Below are positions 25,080-33,316 of a DNA stretch of 64,000 bases, one piece after another. The DNA comes from Verrucomicrobiaceae bacterium (GTDB taxonomy: Bacteria; Verrucomicrobiota; Verrucomicrobiia; Verrucomicrobiales; Verrucomicrobiaceae), in the NCBI GenBank assembly GCA_016713245.1, contig JADJPM010000004.1:992001-1056000 (forward strand), given 5' to 3'. The notes below the pieces were generated by a model. The model was not told the DNA's origin. It did not search any database and was given only the letters and a program-made list of their open reading frames with translations. Each line of letters opens with the position of its first letter. Within the stretch, counting starts at the first letter, position 1. Position numbers and translations under genes: made by a program.

Positions 25080-26594
25080 ATGCTCAAACATCCCACATCC
25101 CGCCCTTGGAGCGGCCTTGCCATGATGGCTCTGGCCGCCTTCTCCTCCCTCGCACTTAACCTCGGTGATCTTCGCGCCCAGGATGCTGCTCCCACACCTG
25201 CGCCAGCGTCGGCTCCCGCTGCTGCCGCACCCGCAACGCCAACCCCGGCTGATGCTCCAGCGCCTGCTGCGGCTGCCGCTCCTGCGGCTGAGGAAAAGCC
25301 CAGTGTGGGCGCTGATGATGCGCTGAAGGCCTTGAGGGCAGACAATGGTGATGCTCTCGAATTCTTCACGATTTCGAATTTGTGGGTGCTCATTGCCGCC
25401 GCGCTGGTCTTCATCATGCATCTTGGTTTCGCCACAGTGGAAAGCGGCCTCTGCCAGTCGAAGAACACCAACAACATTCTGTTCAAGAATGTCTTTATCG
25501 TTTGCATGGGGGTTCTAACCTATGCGATGTGGGGCTTCAATGCGATGTATCCCGGAGATGCTTGGAGCATTGGGGATATCTTCGCGATGGGAGGGCCTAT
25601 CTCCCAGTATGAAGGGAAGGACCTGACCTATGGCTATGGCGGCACATTGTTCTGCTACACCAAGTTTACGGATTTCCTTTTCCAAGCCATGTTTGCGGCC
25701 ACGGCAGCCACCATCGTCTCCGGTGCGGTTGCGGAGCGTGTGAAGCTGGGCAGTTTCATGATCTACGCTACGCTGCTCGTCACGTTTGTTTACCCTCTCA
25801 CAGGCTCGTGGCAGTGGGGTATGGGTTGGCTGGCAGATAAGGGATTCAAAGACTTTGCTGGTTCCACCCTTGTGCATGCCTTTGGTGGTTTTGCGGCGCT
25901 CGCAGCCGTGATGGTGCTCGGTGCACGGAAGGGCAAGTATTTGGCTGATGGTCGCATCAAGCCTATTCTTCCTCACAGCACTCCGCTCGCCACTATCGGC
26001 GTGTTCCTCCTGTTCCTTGGATGGTTCGGCTTCAATGGTGGTTCGGTTCTCAGTGCCACGCCTGCCGCAGTTTCCATGGTGTTCGTTACCACCACCCTTG
26101 CTGGTTGTGCAGGCGGCATGGGTGCGATCTTCACCTCGTGGATCGTTTTGAAGAAGCCCGATCTCTCGATGGGTCTCAACGGTATTCTTGCAGGCCTCGT
26201 TGGCATCACTGCCGGTGCTGATGTGATTCCTGTTTGGCCTGCCGTTCTCGTTGGTCTTATTGCTGGTGTGCTCGTGGTCTTCTCTGTGCTCTTCTTCGAC
26301 AAGATTAAGCTGGACGATCCCGTGGGAGCCATCTCGGTTCATGGTATCTGCGGGGTTTGGGGAACGGCTGCTGTGGGCATCTGGGGTATGGGTGAGTTCA
26401 GCATCGGCACCCAGCTGCTCGGTGCGGGTGCTGTGGCAGCCACCGCGTTCGTCGTTTCTCTCGTGCTCATGTTGGTTCTGAAGTTCACCTTGGGTATCCG
26501 CGTCAGCGAGGAAGAGGAAATGAAGGGACTCGATGTCGAGGAACATGGTGCTCCGGCTTATCATTTCGGTTCGGACGCCACGGAATTGAGCTAA
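25080..26594 (+). CDS. amt: Ammonium transporter (Amt/MEP/Rh family)
   Basis: The 504-residue protein has a signal peptide and an Ala/Pro-rich spacer (about residues 35-78), then eleven predicted membrane helices. It keeps the twin-histidine pore: the first His in DFAGSTLVHAFGG and the second in GAISVHGICGVWG. Other family markers are FATVESGLCQSKNTNNI and FLGWFGFNGGSVL. It conducts ammonium or ammonia across the inner membrane. A sigma-54 promoter lies upstream and an intrinsic terminator downstream, so it is its own transcription unit. No glnK is adjacent, which is unusual. The ATG at 25080 is chosen for the signal peptide. Confidence 0.94.
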   Translation: MLKHPTSRPWSGLAMMALAAFSSLALNLGDLRAQDAAPTPAPASAPAAAAPATPTPADAPAPAAAAAPAAEEKPSVGADDALKALRADNGDALEFFTISNLWVLIAAALVFIMHLGFATVESGLCQSKNTNNILFKNVFIVCMGVLTYAMWGFNAMYPGDAWSIGDIFAMGGPISQYEGKDLTYGYGGTLFCYTKFTDFLFQAMFAATAATIVSGAVAERVKLGSFMIYATLLVTFVYPLTGSWQWGMGWLADKGFKDFAGSTLVHAFGGFAALAAVMVLGARKGKYLADGRIKPILPHSTPLATIGVFLLFLGWFGFNGGSVLSATPAAVSMVFVTTTLAGCAGGMGAIFTSWIVLKKPDLSMGLNGILAGLVGITAGADVIPVWPAVLVGLIAGVLVVFSVLFFDKIKLDDPVGAISVHGICGVWGTAAVGIWGMGEFSIGTQLLGAGAVAATAFVVSLVLMLVLKFTLGIRVSEEEEMKGLDVEEHGAPAYHFGSDATELS

Positions 26595-26626
26595 TCGAAT
26601 TATCTTTGACAGTTAGGTTGTTCAGT

Positions 26627-26658
26627 GAGGCCGCCCCAGTGGGCGGCCTCATTTTGTT
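26627..26658 (+). terminator. Intrinsic terminator after the first ammonium transporter
   Basis: A perfect ten-base stem (GAGGCCGCCC / GGGCGGCCTC) with a four-base loop is followed by ATTTTGTTT. It separates the two transporter units. Confidence 0.88.
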
Positions 26659-26695
26659 TAGTAACACGGTTTGTGGAAAAAATGATTCTGAATGT

Positions 26696-26711
26696 TGGCA
26701 TGGTCATTGCT
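26696..26711 (+). promoter_or_regulatory. Sigma-54 (RpoN) promoter of the second ammonium transporter
   Basis: TGGCATGGTCATTGCT matches TGGCACG-N4-TTGCW at all but one defined position, with correct ten-base spacing between GG (26697-26698) and GC (26709-26710). The ATG is 78 bases downstream. Confidence 0.83.
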
Positions 26712-26789
26712 TACACTCATGCCAACTTTGGAAAAAAGTTCGGAACTTCTGTTCCGGCTCCAAAGTGCCTCATTCCACCAACCATCGAA

Positions 26790-28319
26790 ATGAATCGTCA
26801 TCTGCAATCTTGGCGCACGCTCGCGTGCGGTTTTCTCGCCATCTCCGTGCTTCACGGCAGTCTTATCCAGGCCCAGGATGCCTCAGCACCTGCGTCGGCC
26901 GCTGCTGCAGTTTCTACCCCCTCTGCGCCAGCCCCGGCTGCACCTGCTCCCGCAGCTGAGGCTCCACCTGCCGGCCCCACGCTGGAACAGCGCATCTTCG
27001 ACTTGGAAAAGTATGTCCAGAACGTGCAGCCTGGAAAAGATGGTGACAAAACCTGGACTTCGAACATCGCAGGTCCTGGCCCGGGTCATAATGCGTGGCA
27101 GATGGTCAGCACAGCGCTGGTGATCTTCATGACCCTTCCCGGCCTCGCTTTGTTCTACGGCGGCCTTGTTCGTGGAAAAAATGTGCTCAGCGTGATTGCC
27201 CAGTGCATGGGCATCGCGGGCCTTGTCACCATCCTCTGGTGGGCTTGCGGCTACAGCCTCTCCTTTGGAGCAGGTGACGGAGCGACCAAGCCATTTATTG
27301 GGGACCTAAGTTACGCACTTCTCAAGGATGTGTCCCCATATGCCTCTGGAGCAGGCTACTGGTGGATCAGCGATGCCATGTGGGCTATGTTTCAGCTGAG
27401 CTTTGCCATCATCACCCCGGCTCTTATCGTGGGCGCTATCGCTGAGCGCATGAAATTCAGCGCCGTGCTTGTCTTCGTCGCCCTGTGGATGTTCGCAGTC
27501 TATTTCCCCTTCGCCCATATGGTGTGGAGCACGACAGGCTTCATGTGCGGACCGCTTAACCCAGACGCCAGCATCAAAGCGATCGACTTTGCAGGCGGCA
27601 CGGTCGTTCACATGACCTCGGGCTGGAGCGCTCTCATTCTTTGCCTGCTCGTCGGGAAGCGTAAAGGTTTCGGTAAGGAGAAGATGGCACCGCACAGCAT
27701 GGTTCTCTGCGCCATCGGCACCGGAATGCTCTGGGTCGGTTGGTATGGATTCAACGCCGGCTCTGCCCTCGGTGCGGATGGCATCGCTGCTAATGCCTTC
27801 ATGACTACCACGCTGGCCGCCGCTACTGCTGGCTTTGTGTGGGCACTCCTCGAGTGGGTTCTTCGTGGCAAGCCTTCCGTGCTTGGTTTCTGCTCCGGCA
27901 TCGTTGCTGGCCTCGTCGTCATCACCCCGGGAGCTGGATTTGTCACCGCCACATCCTCGGTCATTATCGGTGTGCTTGCTGGCGTCATTCCCTTCCTAGC
28001 TGTCGCCTACCTGAAGGGCATCCTTGGCTATGATGATGCGCTTGATACCTTCGGCGTCCACGGCGTCGGTGGCACCTTGGGAGCCATTCTGACAGGCGTG
28101 TTTGCTGACGAGAAGGCCAATTCCATCGTCGGCGGGCTCAAGGAAGGCCTTCTGGGTAACCAGCTCAAGGCGGTCGCTCTGACCATCGTGTGGAGCGTGG
28201 TGGCCACCCTTGTCATCACTTTGATCGTGAAGGTAGTGGTTGGTCTCCGCCCAGACGCCGAGACGGAAAGCATCGGCCTCGACCTCGGCGAACACGGCGA
28301 GGCTGGCTACGAACACTAA
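26790..28319 (+). CDS. amt: Ammonium transporter (Amt/MEP/Rh family), second paralogue
   Basis: The 509-residue protein has a signal peptide (ending LIQAQ) and an Ala/Pro-rich spacer. The segment GPTLEQRIFDLEKYVQNVQP follows, and then the Amt core. The pore histidines are in DFAGGTVVHMTSGW and DTFGVHGVGGTLG, with LPGLALFYGGLVRGKNVLSV and WVGWYGFNAGSAL as further markers. It is only distantly similar to the upstream copy, so the pair is not a recent duplication. It has its own sigma-54 promoter and terminator. Confidence 0.95.
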   Translation: MNRHLQSWRTLACGFLAISVLHGSLIQAQDASAPASAAAAVSTPSAPAPAAPAPAAEAPPAGPTLEQRIFDLEKYVQNVQPGKDGDKTWTSNIAGPGPGHNAWQMVSTALVIFMTLPGLALFYGGLVRGKNVLSVIAQCMGIAGLVTILWWACGYSLSFGAGDGATKPFIGDLSYALLKDVSPYASGAGYWWISDAMWAMFQLSFAIITPALIVGAIAERMKFSAVLVFVALWMFAVYFPFAHMVWSTTGFMCGPLNPDASIKAIDFAGGTVVHMTSGWSALILCLLVGKRKGFGKEKMAPHSMVLCAIGTGMLWVGWYGFNAGSALGADGIAANAFMTTTLAAATAGFVWALLEWVLRGKPSVLGFCSGIVAGLVVITPGAGFVTATSSVIIGVLAGVIPFLAVAYLKGILGYDDALDTFGVHGVGGTLGAILTGVFADEKANSIVGGLKEGLLGNQLKAVALTIVWSVVATLVITLIVKVVVGLRPDAETESIGLDLGEHGEAGYEH

Positions 28320-28351
28320 TTCAAGGTTAGCTCTCTAACTCTCGACCCAAC

Positions 28352-28387
28352 ACCGGGCTGGCAGCGATGCCAGCCCGGTCTTTTTTT
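28352..28387 (+). terminator. Intrinsic terminator after the second ammonium transporter
   Basis: An eleven-base stem (ACCGGGCTGGC / GCCAGCCCGGT) with a six-base loop is followed by CTTTTTTT. It is one of the strongest terminators in the window. Confidence 0.9.
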
Positions 28388-28444
28388 GGGCTGCGTTCGT
28401 GCCGGTGCATTCGCCAGAATGCGAAGAAGGTCTTCCAATCAGCC

Positions 28445-29290
28445 TCAGCGCTTCAAATCGAGCCGCTCACCACAGCGCATCACTCGGTAAGCTTGTCCCA
28501 GTTCCTCACAGGCGGCGATGAATGTCTCCGGGGAGGCCGTGTTGAACTCAAACATCTCGTAGTGGCAGGGGATGACCACCCGGGCACCGATGGCCTTCGC
28601 CAATGCCGCCGCCTCGGGGCCATCAAGATTCCCGGCCACTCGACGCTCCGGCTTGTTGCCGTTAATCGGCAAAAACGCCACATCGACGGACCCGAAGGCC
28701 TGGCATTGCTTCACGAGCTCATCATGCCAAAGCGTGTCTCCGCTGTGAAAAAGGCGAAAAGGGCCGCAGCGCACCAGAAAGCCGATGTAGGCGCTGTTTC
28801 CTTGGTCATCCCGCACCACCTCGTTGTGCTTGGCTGTCGTCGCGTGGATTTCCCATTCGCCTTCGAGGGAAGGGGAGGCCTCGCCTAGGCCGTGAAGCTC
28901 GATCTCGGCTCCTGCGGTGCGTTTTTTCACCTCGGCGAGAATGGGAACTGGGTGATACAGCCGAAAGCCGGGACTCCCGGTGGCCAGCGGCTGCAAGGTC
29001 TCGGCATCCAGATGATCCGTGTGGACATGGCTGGCCGTCACGCGGGTGATGCCGGTCAGTTGGGCTGGTTCGATGCAGCGCTCTGTCATGCGGACGTGAG
29101 GTTTGTCCGTCGTGGCATATTTCTTGGTCAGCAAATCGGAGAGGTAGGGATCGAAGAGCATTCGCTGGCCGTTCCACTGCACCAAAAAACCGCTTTGGCC
29201 CAGCCACCAGACGTGCAGCACCTCCGGCCCACCATCGGCAGCGGCGAGGTCGGCGAGCAGGGCTTCATCTTGTTGGGCGGGGCGGATCAT
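28445..29290 (-). CDS. Metallo-beta-lactamase-fold hydrolase (UlaG-like)
   Basis: The 281-residue protein has the MBL metal motif ASHVHTDHLD (HxHxDH), preceded by WWLGQSGFLVQWNGQRMLFD. Downstream metal ligands are in LFHSGDTLWHDELV and VVIPCHYEMFEFN. The arrangement matches UlaG/YtnP-like cytoplasmic members. The substrate is not evident. It is convergent with the second amt gene and divergent from leuA. Confidence 0.87.
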   Translation of the reverse strand: MIRPAQQDEALLADLAAADGGPEVLHVWWLGQSGFLVQWNGQRMLFDPYLSDLLTKKYATTDKPHVRMTERCIEPAQLTGITRVTASHVHTDHLDAETLQPLATGSPGFRLYHPVPILAEVKKRTAGAEIELHGLGEASPSLEGEWEIHATTAKHNEVVRDDQGNSAYIGFLVRCGPFRLFHSGDTLWHDELVKQCQAFGSVDVAFLPINGNKPERRVAGNLDGPEAAALAKAIGARVVIPCHYEMFEFNTASPETFIAACEELGQAYRVMRCGERLDLKR

Positions 29291-29359
29291 AGGCGAGTCA
29301 CAGGCGGGCAGGGCGGACCTTCAAGCGACTACCCGGATAGCACAACAGGCACAGCAGCC

Positions 29360-29387
29360 TTGACCTTTCCGCGCATCCTCCTACCAT
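29360..29387 (+). promoter_or_regulatory. Possible sigma-70 promoter of the leuA leader
   Basis: TTGACC (29360-29365) and TACCAT (29382-29387) are 16 bases apart. Transcription would start only a few bases before the leader-peptide ATG at 29398. Confidence 0.4.
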
Positions 29388-29397
29388 CCGCGCCACC

Positions 29398-29454
29398 ATG
29401 ACCTCGCCTGCCACGGCTCTGCTTCTCCTTTCCCTGCGACTTACGCAAGGGTAG
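29398..29454 (+). CDS. Leucine-rich leader peptide of leuA (candidate attenuation peptide)
   Basis: The 18-codon frame MTSPATALLLLSLRLTQG ends in TAG at 29452-29454. It contains six leucines, four in a row, over five different Leu codon positions. It lies 105 bases before the leuA start, where ribosome stalling on scarce leucyl-tRNA could control a downstream hairpin. No Shine-Dalgarno is seen and the peptide may be read from a nearly leaderless transcript. The position, Leu content and following hairpin support the call; it is inference until tested. Confidence 0.6.
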   Translation: MTSPATALLLLSLRLTQG

Positions 29455-29484
29455 GCGGCCCGCGTTTCCTCGTCATGCCCCCCT

Positions 29485-29509
29485 TGCCGTCACGTCACGG
29501 CAGTCTTTT
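29485..29509 (+). terminator. Possible leu attenuator hairpin
   Basis: TGCCGT and ACGGCA pair around the loop CACGTC, followed by GTCTTTT. The stem is short and the T run has only four bases, so this is a weak attenuator candidate between the leader peptide and leuA. Confidence 0.35.
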
Positions 29510-29559
29510 GATCCCAGGCACCTTTTTGGTCCTACCACCTCTGTTTCCTCCCTTTCGTT

Positions 29560-31326
29560 ATGTTGAAAAGTCCGTCCTCCAAATACCAGCGCTTCGATCC
29601 CGTCTCCTTGCCGAACCGTCGCTGGCCCTCCCAAACCATCTCCCAAGCACCCATCTGGTGCTCCGTCGATCTCCGCGATGGCAATCAGGCCCTCGCCGTG
29701 CCGATGAATGTCTCCCAGAAGCTCGACATGTTTGATGCGCTGGTGAAATGCGGCTTCAAGGAGATCGAAGTCGGCTTTCCATCCGCCTCGAATACCGAAT
29801 TCGCCTTCAACCGCCGTCTCATCGAGGAAAAGCGCATCCCCGATGATGTCACCATCCAGTGCCTGGTGCAGGCGCGGGAGGATTTGATCGAAAAAACCGT
29901 CGAAAGCCTCATCGGGGCCAAAAAGGTCGTCATCCATATGTACAACTCCACCTCGCCCGCGCAGCGGAAGTATGTGTTTGGCAAGTCGAAGGAGGAAATC
30001 ATCGCCGTGGCCGTCAAAGGAGCGCAGATGATCAAGGACCGCCTGCATCGCCTCACCGCCGGCGGCACGCAGGTGACGCTGCAATACTCGCCGGAGAGCT
30101 TCAGCGCCACGGAGGTCGAGTTCGCCAAGGAGATCAGCGAGGCCGTCATGGACGTGTGGCAGCCCACTCCGCAGCACAAGATGATCCTCAACCTGCCGGA
30201 CACCGTCGAGGTCTGCATGCCGAATGTGTATGCCGACCAGATCGAGTGGATCTGCACGAACCTCAAAAACCGCGAAAGCGTCATCATCAGCCTGCACACG
30301 CACAATGACCGCGGTACCGGCACCGCCGCCACGGAGCTTGGTTTGCTCGCGGGCGCGGATCGCGTCGAAGGCACTCTGTTTGGTAATGGCGAGCGCACCG
30401 GCAATCTCGACATTGTGCAAGTCGCCATGAATTTGTACATGCATGGCATCGACCCGCAGCTCGATTTCAGTGACATGAGCAGCCTCATCCACATGTATGA
30501 GCGCACCACCGGCATGACCGTGGCTCCGCGCCATCCTTACAGCGGCGAACTCGTCTTCACCGCCTTCAGCGGCAGCCATCAGGACGCGATCAAAAAAGGC
30601 CTCAGCGGCTACGAGCAGCACAAAACCATCTGGGACGTGCCCTACCTCACCATCGACCCGAACGATATCAGCCGCGAATACCGCGAGGTCATTCGCGTGA
30701 ACTCCCAGAGTGGCAAAGGCGGCGTCGCGTATCTTCTCGAAAGCGAATTCGGCATCGAACTGCCGAAGGACATGCAGCGCGAGTTCGGCCCCATCGCCAA
30801 TGACATTGTCGATAAGCTCGGCCGCGAAGTCAGCGGCACCGAATTGAAGGACATGTTCTGGAAGGAATACATTGAGCGCGATCGCCCTTGGTCCCTGGCG
30901 GATGATAGCTTCCATATGGAAACTTGCGGTATTCATTCGTTTAGATGCACAGGCAAAGTCTGTCACAGGCCAGAGGTTGTTTTTCCAGGACTTCCAACTG
31001 AAGAAAATAAAAGAATGGCAGAATTTGTGAGCGTATCGCTTACTGACTGCTCAACTGTCAACCTTAGCTGGAAACCATTCACCGGCCAAGGCAACGGCCC
31101 CATCGCCGCCTTCGCCGATGCTTTGATCACCGATGCCGGTGCCCCGAGCTTCGAAGTCACCACCTACCGCGAGCAAAGCCTCTCCAGCGGCACCGAAGCC
31201 GCCGCCCTCGCCTTCATCCAGATCAAAACCGCCACCGGCAAACTCGTCTGGGGTGCTGGCGTCGATACGAACATCGAACTCGCGTCGATCAAAGCTGTGC
31301 TGAGTGCGGTGAACCGGGCGGGGTGA
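29560..31326 (+). CDS. leuA: 2-isopropylmalate synthase
   Basis: The 588-residue enzyme belongs to the long alpha-IPMS type. The catalytic TIM barrel holds APIWCSVDLRDGNQAL, FKEIEVGFPSASNTEF, SLHTHNDRGTGTAATELGLL and VEGTLFGNGERTGN (metal-binding and active-site motifs). The C-terminal LeuA dimer/regulatory domain starts around GQGNGPIAAFADAL. It condenses acetyl-CoA with 2-ketoisovalerate in the first committed step to leucine. Between the two domains, bases about 30905-31075 are strikingly AT-rich with rare codons (AGA, AGG, ACA, TCA), encoding SFRCTGKVCHRPEVVFPGLP and following residues. This looks like a foreign in-frame tract. The leucine-rich leader upstream suggests attenuation control. 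Confidence 0.94.
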   Translation: MLKSPSSKYQRFDPVSLPNRRWPSQTISQAPIWCSVDLRDGNQALAVPMNVSQKLDMFDALVKCGFKEIEVGFPSASNTEFAFNRRLIEEKRIPDDVTIQCLVQAREDLIEKTVESLIGAKKVVIHMYNSTSPAQRKYVFGKSKEEIIAVAVKGAQMIKDRLHRLTAGGTQVTLQYSPESFSATEVEFAKEISEAVMDVWQPTPQHKMILNLPDTVEVCMPNVYADQIEWICTNLKNRESVIISLHTHNDRGTGTAATELGLLAGADRVEGTLFGNGERTGNLDIVQVAMNLYMHGIDPQLDFSDMSSLIHMYERTTGMTVAPRHPYSGELVFTAFSGSHQDAIKKGLSGYEQHKTIWDVPYLTIDPNDISREYREVIRVNSQSGKGGVAYLLESEFGIELPKDMQREFGPIANDIVDKLGREVSGTELKDMFWKEYIERDRPWSLADDSFHMETCGIHSFRCTGKVCHRPEVVFPGLPTEENKRMAEFVSVSLTDCSTVNLSWKPFTGQGNGPIAAFADALITDAGAPSFEVTTYREQSLSSGTEAAALAFIQIKTATGKLVWGAGVDTNIELASIKAVLSAVNRAG

Positions 31327-31339
31327 GATTCCCAATCAA

Positions 31340-31403
31340 CTGACAGCAAATGGGGGCAGAAAAATGGGAGTGATCCTATTTTCTGCCCCCATTTTTCTGT
31401 CAG
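31340..31403. repeat. 64-bp palindromic element, copy 1
   Basis: The ends are CTGACAG and CTGTCAG, with inner arms TGGGGGCAGAAAA / TTTTCTGCCCCCA and a T run after the stem. The same 64-bp length and arms occur at 34813-34876. Lying 13 bases past the leuA stop, it could also act as a bidirectional terminator. Confidence 0.8.
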
Positions 31404-31693
31404 CTTGCTTGGGACTCTGTGTTCTAAAACTGGCCTAAAACGGTGAAACTCGGCCAGTCCAAAGCCTTGCTGAGTGCAGCACAAGAGCGAAGTGCTTCAC
31501 CACCGAGTTCACCGAGGAGCACCGAGTTTGAATTCTGAGCCTCTGTGGACTGAGGTGCTCTGTGCTGAAGTTTGGACGGATTCGTGGCCATTCGTTGTCA
31601 TTACTGCCTTCATTAGCGTTCCAAGAAAGCCATCCACGGAAAACACCGAATACACAGAAAGGCATCAGCCATGATGAGCTGCCGCCCACCACC
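31404..31693. other. Intergenic repeat-like stretch without a gene
   Basis: The sequence holds a 'CACCGAG...CTCTGTG' type of low-complexity repeat (about 31497-31560), related to TCTCTGTGCTCCTCCGTGGC near 61460. No frame looks coding. Confidence 0.45.
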
Positions 31694-33316
31694 TCAAGCC
31701 TGCCACTCTTTAAGAATCGTCTCCGTCTGCGCGATCTCCCGCGCCCAGCCGAGCTTCTGAAAGCCTGCGAGGGAGCGCTGCAGCACCGTCAGCCCTTCCG
31801 CACGCTTCCCGGCGGCGCAGAGAAACCGGCCGAGGTCCAAACCCACGAAGCAGATGCCATCCAGACGGCCGAGTTGGAGGTTGATGGCATAGGAGGCCGC
31901 CAGGTGCTCGAAAGCGGCCGACCATGCCTGCTTTTCGAGTTCGATCTTCGCGATCGACCAGAGGGCATTCCCCTCGCCATCTTTGTCGCCCAAGCCCTCG
32001 AAAATGCCCAGTCTCTCCTGGTGCAAGGCCAGCGCCGCGTCCACCTCGCCCTTGGCGGAGCGAATCCGCGCGATGTCGCCCAAGGTCACTGCTCGCGAGC
32101 GCTTGTCGCCCAACCCCTCATAGACCGCCATCTCTTCCTGGTGCAAGGCCAGCGCCGCGTCCACCTCGCCCTTGGCGGAGCGAATCCGCGCGATGTCGCC
32201 CAAGGTCACTGCTCGCGAGCGCTTGTCGCCTAAGCCCTCGAAGATGCCCAGCATCTCCTGGTGCAAGGTCAGCGCCGCATCTACCTCGCCCTTGGCGGCG
32301 CGAATCCGCGCGACGTCGCCCAAGGTCACCGCTCGCTCGCGGTTGTCACCCAAGCCCTCGTAAACGTCCAGCCTCTCCTGGTGCAGGGCCAGCGCCGCAT
32401 CCACCTCGCCCTTGTCGGCGCGAATCCGTGCGATTTGCCCCAGCGTGATGGCACGCGAACGATCATCCCTGAGCTTTGTGAAGATGGGCAGCACTTGCAT
32501 TTCAAGGCGTTCTAGGGCTGCATCCACCTGACCGCGCTTCATATCTATGTCCGCCAAACGGCGTAGTGCGTGCACGGCGGAATGAAGATCGTTCGCCGCG
32601 CGGGAGTGCTGCTCGGCGGCTAGGAGATGCTGCGTGGCATCCTCCCAGCGTCCCAAGGACTCCAAAATGTCTCCTGCCTCACGGTGCAACTCACCCGCAG
32701 CACGGGCTGAAAGGTCTTTTTCCGTGGAGAGATAGCTTTCGATCTCAGAGAGCCGCACCTCCCGCTGCATCTGCGTCGGGCCTTGGAACAGGTCGAGCCA
32801 CTTTTTGGCGATGGGTGGCAATTCGGCGGCGTGAGTAAAATCGAGAACCGCCGTGCGCCAGGCCCAGAAGTCCGGTGCCTGGAGCGCGATGGCTTGCAAG
32901 TCATCCGGGATAAGCCACCATAGCAGGCTAACAGGGCAGCGGGCGGCGATTTCTTCACGTCGATGATTGAGCCGCTTGAATGCCTCCGGGCGCGAACTAC
33001 GCCAGTTTTCAAAACCCACCACCTGGACCAGTGAATGGTCCCGCCCGAGGATCTCGAGCTGCTCCAACAATGCCGAGTAGTCGGACGGCCAGTCCTGTGT
33101 GAGCGTGAGTAGCGTGCTGCCAGGGTGATTTTCCGCCAGATGCCGAATCAAGCCTTCACGTTCCTGGATTTGGTTCCACTCTGCAAAGAGCAGGCGAAAC
33201 CCTTTTCCTTGGGCGGCCTCTAGTGCTCGCTGAAGCCCCAACAGGTCAGAGGTGTGCGCCGGGTGCAGTTCCCAGCGACGCGTGTTTGGCAGAGCTGGCG
33301 TCAGTTCGGGCTTCAT
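31694..33316 (-). CDS. TPR protein with a degenerate ATPase-like N-terminal domain, partner of the AAA ATPase
   Basis: In the 540-residue protein, residues 1 to ~185 resemble a P-loop-less ATPase-type domain (SLVQVVGFENWRSSRPEAF, then RCPVSLLWWLIPDD, then ALQAPDFWAWRTAVLDFTHA). About residues 195-540 are tetratricopeptide repeats of 40 residues, several almost identical (ARIRSAKGEVDAALALHQE). The start ATG at 33316 overlaps the upstream ATPase stop by four bases. The APDFWAWR block is known from proteins accompanying STAND-type ATPases. The pair may act as sensor and scaffold in a regulatory or defence module; the function is unproven. Confidence 0.75.
   Translation of the reverse strand: MKPELTPALPNTRRWELHPAHTSDLLGLQRALEAAQGKGFRLLFAEWNQIQEREGLIRHLAENHPGSTLLTLTQDWPSDYSALLEQLEILGRDHSLVQVVGFENWRSSRPEAFKRLNHRREEIAARCPVSLLWWLIPDDLQAIALQAPDFWAWRTAVLDFTHAAELPPIAKKWLDLFQGPTQMQREVRLSEIESYLSTEKDLSARAAGELHREAGDILESLGRWEDATQHLLAAEQHSRAANDLHSAVHALRRLADIDMKRGQVDAALERLEMQVLPIFTKLRDDRSRAITLGQIARIRADKGEVDAALALHQERLDVYEGLGDNRERAVTLGDVARIRAAKGEVDAALTLHQEMLGIFEGLGDKRSRAVTLGDIARIRSAKGEVDAALALHQEEMAVYEGLGDKRSRAVTLGDIARIRSAKGEVDAALALHQERLGIFEGLGDKDGEGNALWSIAKIELEKQAWSAAFEHLAASYAINLQLGRLDGICFVGLDLGRFLCAAGKRAEGLTVLQRSLAGFQKLGWAREIAQTETILKEWQA
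31981..32460 (-). repeat. 120-bp tandem coding repeat of the TPR gene
   Basis: Four 120-base units run head to tail. The unit boundaries repeat exactly every 120 bases, and the two central units differ at only a few positions even at silent sites. Such homogeneity points to recent amplification or gene conversion. Confidence 0.85.

Noticed and set aside
29473..30966. A 497-residue open frame opposite leuA
   Set aside because: It lies antisense to a clear leuA gene and its composition follows the sense codons; GC-rich genes often give such shadow frames.
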